From Candidatus Proximibacter danicus (GTDB lineage Bacteria; Pseudomonadota; Gammaproteobacteria; Burkholderiales; Rhodocyclaceae): a stretch of 64,000 nucleotides of DNA. This document shows, piece by piece, positions 7,286 through 15,449 of this stretch. The translations under genes and the position numbers were made by a program. Location of the stretch: assembly GCA_016710885.1 (NCBI GenBank), contig JADJUC010000006.1:1-64000 (forward strand), given 5' to 3'. The notes beneath the pieces were generated by a model. The model saw nothing but the letters and a program-made list of their open reading frames with translations, was not told the origin of the DNA and did no database searches. Each line of letters opens with the position of its first letter. The stretch's first letter is position 1.

Positions 7286-8739
7286 GCGACGAGCTGCAAC
7301 ACTCCGACGCAGACGAGCTGCAGGCGCATCTCACCGAGGTGCAGGATCTGCTTGCCCGGCATCGGCTGGTCGAAAATCTGGTGCACCGGCAGGAGATGTC
7401 GCGCCAAGCTGATTCGCAAAAGGCTTTGGTCGAAGATCTGGTGCACAAACAGCATCTGGTGCAGTTGCATGCACGACTGGACCGCATGCATCCGGCCGAC
7501 ATCGCCTATGTTCTGGAAGCATTGCCGCCCGATGAGCGCTTGCTGGTCTGGGACCTGGTTCGTGCCGACCGCGATGGCGAAATCCTGCTGGAAGTCTCGG
7601 ATGCCGTTCGCGAGTCCCTGATCGAATCGATGGCGCCGGCGGAACTGCGCGCCGCTGCGGAAAGTCTTGATACCGACGAGCTGGCCGACCTGGCCCCGGA
7701 TCTGCCGAGAGAGGTGATCGAGGATGTTTTTCGGTCGCTTTCGGCCGAGGAGCGCGAGCAGTTGCGGGCGGCGATGTCCTACCCCGAGGATACGGTTGGC
7801 GCGATCATGGATTTTGAAATGGTCACGGTGCGCGAGGACGTCAGCCTGGAAGCGGTCTTGCGTTACCTCCGTCGTTTCGACGAACTGCCAGACCATACCG
7901 ACCAGTTGTTCGTGGTCGACCGCGACGAGCGCTTGAAAGGGGTGTTGCCCCTCAATGTGCTGCTGGTGAACGATCCGGAAACGGAAGTCGGCGCCTTGAT
8001 GCAGACCGACTGTGTCGACCTGCGCCCCGACGATTTTGCCGAGGAAGCGGCGAAGGCCTTCGAGCGTTACGACCTCGTCTCTGCGGCCGTCGTCGATGAC
8101 GACCAGAAACTGGTCGGCCGCGTCACTGTCAATGCAGTGGTCGACTTCATTCGTGAGGAAGCCGAGAGCGAACAACTGGCCCAGGCGGGTCTGCGCGAGG
8201 AGGAAGATATCTTCGCGCCGGTGATCGACTCGGTGAAAAACCGCTGGGCCTGGCTGGCCGTCAATCTGGTCACGGCCTTTGTCGCCTCGCGCGTCATCGG
8301 CGCGTTCGAGGATTCGATCGAGAAACTGGTGGCGCTGGCAGCGCTGATGCCTATCGTTGCCGGCATCGGCGGCAATTCCGGCAATCAGACGATCATCATG
8401 ATCGTGCGGGCCATCGCCATGGGTCAGGTTCAGCCCGATGCGCTTAGCCGCCTGCTGCGCAAGGAACTGGGCGTGGCGCTGATCAATGGCCTTGTCTGGG
8501 GCGGTCTGCTCGGGTTGATTTCGTGGTGGCTGTACGACAGCGCGTCGCTCGGCCTGGTGATGACGTCGGCGATGACGCTCAATCTGCTGCTGGCGGCACT
8601 GGCCGGGGTGGCCATCCCCATCCTCCGCTATCGCCTTGGCAATGACCCGGCGATAGGCGGGTCGGTGATGATCACCGCCCTCACCGATTCGGGCGGTTTC
8701 TTCATCTTCCTGGGGTTGGCAACGCTCTTCTTGTTGTAA
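7282..8739 (+). CDS. mgtE: Magnesium transporter MgtE
   Basis: A 485-residue Mg2+ channel/transporter. In order: an N-terminal MgtE helical domain (about residues 40-165, with MHPADIAYVLEALPPDERLLVW), paired CBS domains (about 170-300, starting near SYPEDTVGAIMDFEMVTV) that sense cytosolic Mg2+, and a five-helix membrane domain (about 320-485). The membrane part has the signature PIVAGIGGNSGNQTIIMIVR and the ion-site region ITALTDSGGFFIFLGLATL near the C-terminus. The protein ends at 8739, one base before the stop of the convergent hemL. Expression is probably controlled by the long structured leader upstream. Confidence 0.95.
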   Translation: MSDELQHSDADELQAHLTEVQDLLARHRLVENLVHRQEMSRQADSQKALVEDLVHKQHLVQLHARLDRMHPADIAYVLEALPPDERLLVWDLVRADRDGEILLEVSDAVRESLIESMAPAELRAAAESLDTDELADLAPDLPREVIEDVFRSLSAEEREQLRAAMSYPEDTVGAIMDFEMVTVREDVSLEAVLRYLRRFDELPDHTDQLFVVDRDERLKGVLPLNVLLVNDPETEVGALMQTDCVDLRPDDFAEEAAKAFERYDLVSAAVVDDDQKLVGRVTVNAVVDFIREEAESEQLAQAGLREEEDIFAPVIDSVKNRWAWLAVNLVTAFVASRVIGAFEDSIEKLVALAALMPIVAGIGGNSGNQTIIMIVRAIAMGQVQPDALSRLLRKELGVALINGLVWGGLLGLISWWLYDSASLGLVMTSAMTLNLLLAALAGVAIPILRYRLGNDPAIGGSVMITALTDSGGFFIFLGLATLFLL

Positions 8740-10020
8740 TCAGCCTCTGGCAAACCAGGCGTCGGCGGCAGCAATGGTCGCGTCGATGTCGGCGTCGCTG
8801 TGCGCGGCCGAAACGAAGCCGGCTTCGAAAGCCGACGGCGCAAAGTAGTGGCCGGCGTCGAGCATGGCGTGGAAGAAGCGGTTGAAGGCTTCCTTGTCGC
8901 ATTCCAGCACTGCCGCGTAGGTCGCCGGGCAGGTCTTGGCGAAGTAGAGGCCGAACATGCCGCCAACGGCCTGTGCGACGAAATCGACACCGTGCTTTTT
9001 CGCTGCTGCAGTCAGGCCATCGGTCAGGCGCAAGGTCTTCTTCGTCAGCGACTCGTAGAAACCGGGTTGCTGCACCAGCTTCAATGTTGTCAGCCCCGCC
9101 GCTACCGCCACTGGATTGCCCGACAGCGTACCGGCCTGATAGACGGGCCCCAGCGGTGCAATTTTTTCCATGATCTCGCGCTTGCCGCCAAAGGCACCGA
9201 CCGGCATGCCGCCGCCGATCACCTTGCCGAGCGTCGTCATGTCCGGCGTGATGCCGTAGTAGCCCTGCGCGCACTGCGGGCCGACGCGGAAGCCGGTCAT
9301 CACTTCATCGAAGATCAGCACGGCGCCGTACTGCGTGCACAGCTCGCGCATGGCCTTCAGGAATTCCGGCGTCGGCGCGATCAGGTTCATGTTGCCGACG
9401 ACCGGCTCGACGATCACTGCGGCGATACGGTCCGGGTGCTTGGCGAAGGCTTCGGCCAACTGCTGCGGGTCGTTGTAATCCAATACCATCGTGTGCTGGG
9501 CGAGATCGGCCGGCACACCGCCGGAAGACGGGTTGCCAAAGGTGAGCAGGCCGGAACCGGCCTTCACCAGCAGGCTGTCGGAGTGGCCGTGGTAGCAGCC
9601 CTCGAACTTGATCAGTACGTCGCGACCGGTGTAGCCGCGGGCGAGACGAATGGCGCTCATCGTCGCTTCGGTGCCGGAGGAGACGAGGCGCACCATCTCC
9701 ATGCTCGGCAGCAGCTTGCAGAGCAGGTCGGCGATTTCGACTTCGGCTTCGGTCGGCGCACCGAACGACAGGCCACGCGCGGCGCTGTCCTGCACCGCTT
9801 TCACGACTTCCGGGTGCGCATGGCCGAGGATCAATGGGCCCCACGAGCCAACGTAATCGGTATAGCGCTTGCCGTCCACGTCCCAGACGTGCGGGCCCTT
9901 GCCCTCCTTGAAGAAGCAGGGCACACCGCCGACCGAGCGGAAGGCACGGACCGGCGAATTGACGCCGCCGGGAATATGCCGCTGGGCGGCTTCAAAGAGT
10001 TGCTGGTTGCGGGAAGTCAT
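8740..10020 (-). CDS. hemL: Glutamate-1-semialdehyde 2,1-aminomutase
   Basis: A 426-residue PLP enzyme making 5-aminolevulinate for heme and other tetrapyrroles by the C5 pathway. It starts MTSRNQQLFEAAQRHIPGGV. Features: GVNSPVRAFRSVGG, VSSGTEATMSAIRLARGYTGR, the FDEVMTGFRV segment with the PLP-binding Asp, and the Schiff-base lysine in TTLGKVIGGGMPVGAFGG. The start at 10020 is chosen over the longer frame because it matches the family N-terminus. Its first 29 bases overlap the end of thiE, and its stop directly abuts the convergent mgtE stop, leaving no room for a terminator between them. Confidence 0.95.
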   Translation of the reverse strand: MTSRNQQLFEAAQRHIPGGVNSPVRAFRSVGGVPCFFKEGKGPHVWDVDGKRYTDYVGSWGPLILGHAHPEVVKAVQDSAARGLSFGAPTEAEVEIADLLCKLLPSMEMVRLVSSGTEATMSAIRLARGYTGRDVLIKFEGCYHGHSDSLLVKAGSGLLTFGNPSSGGVPADLAQHTMVLDYNDPQQLAEAFAKHPDRIAAVIVEPVVGNMNLIAPTPEFLKAMRELCTQYGAVLIFDEVMTGFRVGPQCAQGYYGITPDMTTLGKVIGGGMPVGAFGGKREIMEKIAPLGPVYQAGTLSGNPVAVAAGLTTLKLVQQPGFYESLTKKTLRLTDGLTAAAKKHGVDFVAQAVGGMFGLYFAKTCPATYAAVLECDKEAFNRFFHAMLDAGHYFAPSAFEAGFVSAAHSDADIDATIAAADAWFARG

Positions 10021-10654
10021 CGGGTTGTTCCTCGAACAATTGTTGGTAGGCACGCGCACGCGCCGAGATATCCGGCGCGGCAAACAAATCGGTAATGACG
10101 GCCAGCATGTCGGCACCGGCAGCGATCACCGGGGCTGCATTGGCCAGCGTAATGCCGCCGATGGCGCAGGCGGGAACGCCCAGTTCGGCACGGCAGCGGG
10201 CAAACAGATCAAGCGGTGCCGGCAGGGCCAGCGGCTTGGTTGGCGACGGATAGACGGCGCCGAAGGCCACATAATCGGCGCCAGCGGCCACTGCGGAACG
10301 CGCGCGATCGAGGTCGGCATAGCAGGAAGCGCCGAGCAGAACGCCTGCAGGCAGCTGGCGGCGGGCAGCCGCCAGATCGCCATCGTCGCCGCCGAGGTGC
10401 AGGCCATCGGCAGCCACGAGCAGTGCGAGTTGCAGATCATCGTTCACTATGAATTTGACAGCGTATTGCCGGCACAAGGCCGCGAGCGCTTCGGCCAGGC
10501 GCAAGCGCCGCCCGGCATCGCTGGTCTTGTCGCGATACTGCAGCAGGCGCGCGCCGCCGATCAGCGCCGATTTGGCAGCGCCAAGCAGGCGCGCTTCGTC
10601 CGGGTCTTCGGGGGTGATCGCGTAAAGCCCGGTGAGTCGGGAACGCTTAGTCAT
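9992..10654 (-). CDS. thiE: Thiamine phosphate synthase
   Basis: A 220-residue TIM-barrel enzyme coupling HMP-pyrophosphate to thiazole phosphate to give thiamine monophosphate. The start MTKRSRLTGLYAITPEDPDE is chosen where the family similarity begins; the frame is open further upstream inside thiD. Motifs: LLQYRDKTSDAGRR (diphosphate-binding), FIVNDDLQLA, GLHLGGDDGD, LGASCY, DYVAFGAVYPSPTK and the phosphate-binding CAIGGITLAN. It overlaps the upstream thiD by 8 bases and the downstream hemL by 29, so the three are almost certainly one transcript. Confidence 0.93.
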   Translation of the reverse strand: MTKRSRLTGLYAITPEDPDEARLLGAAKSALIGGARLLQYRDKTSDAGRRLRLAEALAALCRQYAVKFIVNDDLQLALLVAADGLHLGGDDGDLAAARRQLPAGVLLGASCYADLDRARSAVAAGADYVAFGAVYPSPTKPLALPAPLDLFARCRAELGVPACAIGGITLANAAPVIAAGADMLAVITDLFAAPDISARARAYQQLFEEQPDDFPQPATL

Positions 10655-11501
10655 TCGCCCCGGGCTCGCTGCCAGCCTCGGGCTCGGTATTGCGGGCCCA
10701 GAAAAAACGGTCGGGAATGTGCTGCCCCATACCGGGCCGGAAACCGTTGGCCAGTGACTGCCACGTATATTCCTGTGCGTCGCGGACAGCATCGGCGACG
10801 TCCTGCCCGTTCGCCAGATTGGCGGCAATCGCCGACGCCAGGGTGCAACCGGAACCATGGTAGTTCCCGGGCAGACGTTCCCAGCGATCGCTGCGAATTT
10901 GGCCGTTTTCACCGTAAAGGGTATTGATCACCTTCGGCGTGTTTTCGTGGGTGCCGGTAACCAGTACGTATTCACAGCCGTAACTGATCAGTCGTTGCGC
11001 ACAGTTGGCGAGATCCGGCGCGTCTTCGTCCTCATCCTCTTCGGCCAGGCGCCGGGCCTCCATGCTGTTGGGGGTCAGCACCGTCGTCTGCGGCAGCAGC
11101 AACTCGCGAATGGCCTCAAGCATTTCTTCACTGGCCAGTTCATCGCCGCGGCCGGAGGCCAGCACCGGGTCGAGCACCAGCGGGATGTCCGGGTAGTCGG
11201 AAACGATCTCGGCAATCACCGAAATGTTTTCGACGCTACCGACCATGCCGATCTTGAACGCGGCGACGGGCATGTCTTCGAGAACCGCGCGCGCCTGGTC
11301 TTCCACCCAATCGGCGTCCAGCGCGTGCACAGCTTCGACGCCCAGTGTGTCCTGTACGGTGATCGCGGTAATCACCGTCAATACATGGCACCCCATAGAG
11401 GACAGGGTCATCAGGTCGGCCTGGATGCCAGCGCCGCCAGAAGGATCGGAGGCGGCAAAGGCAAGGACGATGGGCGGTGAAAGTTGGGCGCTTGGGTTCA
11501 T
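10647..11501 (-). CDS. thiD: Hydroxymethylpyrimidine/phosphomethylpyrimidine kinase
   Basis: A 284-residue ribokinase-fold kinase phosphorylating HMP and HMP-P for thiamine synthesis. Motifs: FAASDPSGGAGIQADLMTLS at the N-terminus, the substrate-site region FKIGMVGSVENISVIAEIV, VLDPVLASGRGDEL, and the anion-hole/catalytic GNYHGSGCTLASAIAANLA. The C-terminus has about 20 extra polar residues (EPEAGSEPGAND) beyond the fold. First gene of the minus-strand thiD-thiE-hemL unit, divergent from rubredoxin across an 86-base gap. Confidence 0.93.
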   Translation of the reverse strand: MNPSAQLSPPIVLAFAASDPSGGAGIQADLMTLSSMGCHVLTVITAITVQDTLGVEAVHALDADWVEDQARAVLEDMPVAAFKIGMVGSVENISVIAEIVSDYPDIPLVLDPVLASGRGDELASEEMLEAIRELLLPQTTVLTPNSMEARRLAEEDEDEDAPDLANCAQRLISYGCEYVLVTGTHENTPKVINTLYGENGQIRSDRWERLPGNYHGSGCTLASAIAANLANGQDVADAVRDAQEYTWQSLANGFRPGMGQHIPDRFFWARNTEPEAGSEPGAND

Positions 11502-11528
11502 GCAGGAGTCGGCTCGGCAAGCCGGGCT

Positions 11529-11556
11529 TTGACAGTGAAAAGGCTTTGGCTAGAAT
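11529..11556 (+). promoter_or_regulatory. Rubredoxin/pil promoter, sigma70 type
   Basis: A perfect TTGACA at 11529-11534, 16-bp spacer and TAGAAT at 11551-11556. Predicted start near 11563, about 25 nt before the rubredoxin ATG. It lies in the divergent gap shared with thiD and is the best canonical promoter seen in the window. Confidence 0.65.
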
Positions 11557-11587
11557 CGGCAATTCTACCCGATAAGTTATTGGAACC

Positions 11588-11773
11588 ATGTCCCCCGACG
11601 AATCCGATTATCGAACCTGGATGTGCCTGATCTGCGGCTGGATCTACGATGAGGCAACAGGAATTCCTGCCGACGGCATTCTTCCCGGAACCCGCTGGCG
11701 TGACCTGCCGACCAACTGGGTTTGCCCGGAATGCGGTGCCCGGAAGGAAGATTTCGAAATGATCGAAATTTGA
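11588..11773 (+). CDS. Rubredoxin
   Basis: A 61-residue one-iron electron carrier. The four cysteine ligands are in MCLICGWIYDEATG and VCPECGARKEDFEM, the paired CxxC arrangement of rubredoxins, with the usual PADGILPGTRWRDLPTNW between them. It is preceded by a strong promoter and followed by a 101-base gap to pilG. Redox partners are unknown; a functional link with twitching motility is not established and the proximity may be only conserved synteny. Confidence 0.93.
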   Translation: MSPDESDYRTWMCLICGWIYDEATGIPADGILPGTRWRDLPTNWVCPECGARKEDFEMIEI

Positions 11774-11874
11774 GACATTTACGGTATAGTTGTGAGGAAA
11801 TGGTTCGGTGCCGGCCCGAAATCAAGCATAAAAAATAGCGTTTTTAGACAAGCCGGCATCCATGGAGGAAGGAA

Positions 11875-12273
11875 TTGGCTGAAGTTGCTAACCTGCGCGG
11901 CGTCAAGGTGATGGTCATTGATGACAGCAACACCATTCGGCGCAGTGCGGAAATATTTCTGGTGCAGGCCGGATGTCAGGTGCTGCTCGCCGAGGACGGT
12001 TTCGACGCCTTGTCGAAGATTGCCGACCATCAACCGGACATCATTTTCTGCGACATCATGATGCCGCGTCTCGATGGCTACCAAACCTGCGCCCTGATCA
12101 AGAAGAACACCCGCTTCCGTACGACCCCGGTGATCATGCTCTCATCCAAGGACGGGCTGTTCGACCGCGCGCGCGGTCGCATGGTCGGCTCTGACCAATA
12201 TCTGACCAAACCATTTACCAAAGACAGCCTACTGCAGGCGGTTGCGAGCTTCGCGCCGCAGCCGGTTCAGTAA
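11875..12273 (+). CDS. pilG: Twitching motility response regulator PilG
   Basis: A 132-residue single-domain receiver. The phospho-acceptor Asp is in PDIIFCDIMMPRLDGYQ (about residue 60), with the acidic pair in MVIDDSNTIRR and the conserved Lys in YLTKPFTKDSL. In the Pil-Chp system PilG is phosphorylated by PilL/ChpA and stimulates type IV pilus extension through PilB. The start is a TTG at 11875, picked because a strong GGAGGAAGG ribosome site lies just before it and no ATG fits. First of five same-strand genes pilG-H-I-J-L. Confidence 0.9.
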   Translation: MAEVANLRGVKVMVIDDSNTIRRSAEIFLVQAGCQVLLAEDGFDALSKIADHQPDIIFCDIMMPRLDGYQTCALIKKNTRFRTTPVIMLSSKDGLFDRARGRMVGSDQYLTKPFTKDSLLQAVASFAPQPVQ

Positions 12274-12310
12274 CACACTCGCAGCACAAACAAATACTCG
12301 GAGTAACAGC

Positions 12311-12673
12311 ATGCCAGTCAAGAAAATCCTCGTAGTCGACGATTCCCCTACCGAGCGCCATGTCATGGTCGAATTGCTGACCAAGAATGGTTATCAGGTC
12401 GTGACCGCCGAAAGCGGCGAAGAGGGCGTCATCAAGGCCAAGGCTGAAATGCCGGACCTCGTCATCATGGACGTTGTCATGCCTGGTTTGAATGGCTACC
12501 AGGCCACGCGCACGCTGACGCGCGACGAAGACACCAAAAATATCCCGGTGCTGATGTGTACCTCAAAGGGTCAAGAAACCGACAAGATATGGGGCTTGCG
12601 CCAAGGTGCTCAGGATTACCTGGTAAAACCGGTCAATCCGGAAGAACTGCTGGCCAAGATCGCCGCACTCTGA
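12311..12673 (+). CDS. pilH: Twitching motility response regulator PilH
   Basis: A 120-residue single-domain receiver: MPVKKILVVDDSPTERHVM at the N-terminus, the phospho-Asp in PDLVIMDVVMPGLNGYQ (about residue 52), Thr/Ser switch in VLMCTSKG and Lys in YLVKPVNPEEL. PilH is the second output of the Pil-Chp pathway and is thought to drain phosphate or promote retraction. Start at the ATG 12311 with a GGAG site; the frame also runs upstream into pilG but without similarity. Confidence 0.9.
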   Translation: MPVKKILVVDDSPTERHVMVELLTKNGYQVVTAESGEEGVIKAKAEMPDLVIMDVVMPGLNGYQATRTLTRDEDTKNIPVLMCTSKGQETDKIWGLRQGAQDYLVKPVNPEELLAKIAAL

Positions 12674-12686
12674 GCCCGGTCCTCGC

Positions 12687-13199
12687 ATGGCCAAGAAAAT
12701 CAGCCTCAGGGAATTCCAGGAACACCTGGCCGCGCGTCTGACCATTGCCGCACAGGGCAAGGCGAGTTCCGCCCTGCTCGGCGTTCAGGCGGGTAACGAC
12801 TACTGGCTGCTCAACCTCTCCGATTCGGGAGAAATCGTTCCGCTGCCGTCGCTTGCACCTGTGCCGCTGACGAAGCCATGGTTTTCAGGCATCGCCAACA
12901 TTCGCGGCAACCTGTATTCCGTTGCTGATTTTTCGGCCTTGCGCGGTGGCGAGCCGACACCGATGAATGCCTCTTCCCGGCTGTTGCTGGTTGGCACCCG
13001 CCATGGTAGCAATGCCGCCCTGCTGGTCACCCGCATGCTTGGCTTGAAAAACCCGGAGACTCTGACCTCCGCTCCGGCGACAGAAGGTCCGCATCCGTGG
13101 GAGGCGGAACGCCTCGTCGACGCCGATGGCCGCGAATGGAAAAAGCTTAATGTTCGCGCTCTGCTGGCGGACCCGGATTTCATGGAAATTGGCGCCTGA
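12687..13199 (+). CDS. pilI: CheW-like adaptor PilI
   Basis: A 170-residue CheW-domain protein, somewhat longer than classical CheW. It has the CheW pattern LLNLSDSGEIVPLPSLAPVP then WFSGIANIRGNLYSVADF, corresponding to the GxxNLRGxxxPVxD core. It would link the receptor PilJ to the kinase PilL. The gene is 14 bases after pilH and precedes pilJ by 60 bases, with an AAAGC..GGAG-type spacing typical of this operon. Confidence 0.85.
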   Translation: MAKKISLREFQEHLAARLTIAAQGKASSALLGVQAGNDYWLLNLSDSGEIVPLPSLAPVPLTKPWFSGIANIRGNLYSVADFSALRGGEPTPMNASSRLLLVGTRHGSNAALLVTRMLGLKNPETLTSAPATEGPHPWEAERLVDADGREWKKLNVRALLADPDFMEIGA

Positions 13200-13258
13200 G
13201 ACGCTTCGGGCATCAAGACGACGAATAACACGCATACAAAACATACTGGAGACGATTC

Positions 13259-15421
13259 ATGGCGTTTAACCTCAAACTGCCCGGCCTCGGGGGTGGCAAG
13301 CAATCCGGACCCGCAGACCAGACCATCGCTGCGCAAACAGTGATGGACGTCGGTGGCGCCAAGGCGAAGAAGGGGGCCGCGCTTGGCTTCCTGAACCAGT
13401 ATTCGGTTAATAAACAGCTTCAGATTCTCGGCGGCGTACTGCTGCTGGTGCTGTCAACGCTGGCGGCGGTGGTGATCCACGACAACCGCGAGGCCAAATA
13501 CGGCACGGCCTACATCGGGGCTTCTGGTGAAATGCGAATGCTGTCACAGCGACTGGCCAAGGCCTCCAGCCTGGCGTTGCAGGGCAACCCGATAGCGTTC
13601 AAGCAATTGAAAGACTCCCGCGACCGGTTTTCACAACTGATTGAAAACCTGACCAGCGGCGGCAACATCAACGAAGTTGATGTCCCTCCCTCGCCGGATA
13701 GCGTGCAGGAGCAACTGAAAACGCTGACCGAAGAATGGGGCAAGACCAACAAGAACGCCGGCCAGTTGCTGGAGATGGAAAAAAACCTGATTGCGCTTGG
13801 TAACGACGTTGCGACGATCAACGAAAAAAACCCGCAGATGCTTGAACTTTCCGAGCAAGTTGCGGCATTGAAGTTGCAGGCGGGTGGCGGTACGCGTGAA
13901 GTCGTGGCAGCGAACCAGCTGGTGATGCTGACGCAGCGGGTGGCCAAGAACGCCTCCGCACTGCTCGTCGGTGATGCTATCGACCCGGAAGTTGCCTTCC
14001 TGCTTGGGAAGGATACCAATACTTTCCGCGATCTATTGGGCGCGCTGACCAAGGGTAGCGAAACCTTGCGCATCGGTGCTACCACCGACGCCGACACGCG
14101 GCAAAAACTGGCTGAGCTGGAAACCAACTTCAAGGAATATCAGGGCGCCGTCGGCGGCATTCTCGGATCGATGCAACGACTGGTGCTGGCAAAGCAGGCC
14201 GGGGCCAATATTTTCCGGGACTCGGAAGGGCTGCTGACGACAACGGACAAGCTGGCCGAAGGCTACCAGGGTTCGCTCGCCGAGCGCGCCGCCTTCACGC
14301 TGTTCCTCATCGTCCTCGGCATATTGGCTGCGGCCGTGCTGGGCCTGATGGCGAAGGTCTATCTTGACGATTCAGTCCGCCGTACGGCCGAAGCCGAATC
14401 TGCCCGACAGGATACGGAGCGCGTTAACCGCACCAACCAGGACGCCATTTTGCGGCTGATGAACGAACTTGGCGACCTCGCTGACGGTGACCTGACAGTT
14501 ACCGCCACCGTGTCGGAAGACATCACCGGCGCTATTGCCGACTCCATCAACTACACGATTGAAGAACTTCGCGTGCTGGTTGGTCGTATCAACGACGCTG
14601 CCGGCCGGGTAACCCTGGCCACCGAGATCGCCCAGCAAACTTCGGCAGAACTGCTCGCCGCTGCTGAAAAGCAGTCGGTCGAAATTCAGGACGCCGGCCA
14701 CTCCGCGCTGGCCATGGCCAAATCGATGAGCGAAGTATCGTCGAACGCCAACCAGTCGGCTCAGGTTGCGCGCCAATCGCTGGCAGCCGCTGAAAAAGGT
14801 GCCGTTGCCGTGCAGGACTCGATCAAGGGCATGAACGAAATTCGCGAACAGATTCAGGAAACCTCGAAACGGATCAAGCGACTCGGCGAAAGCTCACAGG
14901 AGATCGGCGAAATCGTGGAACTGATTTCTGACATTACCGAGCAAACCAACGTGCTGGCGCTGAACGCTGCCATCCAGGCGGCCTCCGCTGGCGATGCGGG
15001 CCGCGGCTTCACGGTGGTTGCCGAGGAGGTGCAGCGACTGGCCGAACGTTCTGCAGAAGCCACGAAGCAGATTGCGGCAATTGTGAAAACCATTCAGACG
15101 GATACGCAGGATGCCGTTTCCGCTATGGAACAATCAACGCAGGGCGTGGTTGAAGGGGCCAAGCTGTCCGACGCTGCTGGCCAGGCCCTGGCAGAGATTG
15201 GCGATGTTTCGCGCAGCCTTGCCGGCCTCATCGAAAACATTTCTACCGACACGCAGCAGCAAGCCAAGTCCGCCACGGGTGTGGCGAGCAAGATGCAGGA
15301 CATTCTGCGTGTGACGGAACAAGCCACGGCAGGTACGCAGCGCACTGCAGAGGCGGTCGGCGAACTCGCCTCGCTGGCAACTGAACTGAAGGGTTCGGTT
15401 GCCGGTTTCAAGGTCGCCTGA
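13259..15421 (+). CDS. pilJ: Methyl-accepting chemotaxis protein PilJ
   Basis: A 720-residue receptor of the Pil-Chp system. After a soluble lead it has transmembrane helix 1 (about residues 55-75, ILGGVLLLVLSTLAAVVIH), a long periplasmic region with two PilJ-type four-helix modules (about 85-335, each with an RMLSQRLAK- or MLTQRVAKN-type segment), transmembrane helix 2 (about 342-365), a HAMP-like stretch, and the MCP signalling hairpin (about 520-620) with TEQTNVLALNAAIQAASAGD and GRGFTVVAEEVQRLAERS. PilJ is thought to sense pilus retraction or PilA. No receptor methyltransferase (pilK) or methylesterase (chpB) gene follows in this cluster. Confidence 0.92.
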   Translation: MAFNLKLPGLGGGKQSGPADQTIAAQTVMDVGGAKAKKGAALGFLNQYSVNKQLQILGGVLLLVLSTLAAVVIHDNREAKYGTAYIGASGEMRMLSQRLAKASSLALQGNPIAFKQLKDSRDRFSQLIENLTSGGNINEVDVPPSPDSVQEQLKTLTEEWGKTNKNAGQLLEMEKNLIALGNDVATINEKNPQMLELSEQVAALKLQAGGGTREVVAANQLVMLTQRVAKNASALLVGDAIDPEVAFLLGKDTNTFRDLLGALTKGSETLRIGATTDADTRQKLAELETNFKEYQGAVGGILGSMQRLVLAKQAGANIFRDSEGLLTTTDKLAEGYQGSLAERAAFTLFLIVLGILAAAVLGLMAKVYLDDSVRRTAEAESARQDTERVNRTNQDAILRLMNELGDLADGDLTVTATVSEDITGAIADSINYTIEELRVLVGRINDAAGRVTLATEIAQQTSAELLAAAEKQSVEIQDAGHSALAMAKSMSEVSSNANQSAQVARQSLAAAEKGAVAVQDSIKGMNEIREQIQETSKRIKRLGESSQEIGEIVELISDITEQTNVLALNAAIQAASAGDAGRGFTVVAEEVQRLAERSAEATKQIAAIVKTIQTDTQDAVSAMEQSTQGVVEGAKLSDAAGQALAEIGDVSRSLAGLIENISTDTQQQAKSATGVASKMQDILRVTEQATAGTQRTAEAVGELASLATELKGSVAGFKVA

Positions 15422-15449
15422 TCCCCTGGTCCCGGAGAGATAAGCCCGC

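Noticed and set aside
8800..10095. Plus-strand frame of 431 codons opposite hemL
   Set aside because: hemL is complete and conserved on the minus strand; the frame is its reverse complement shadow.
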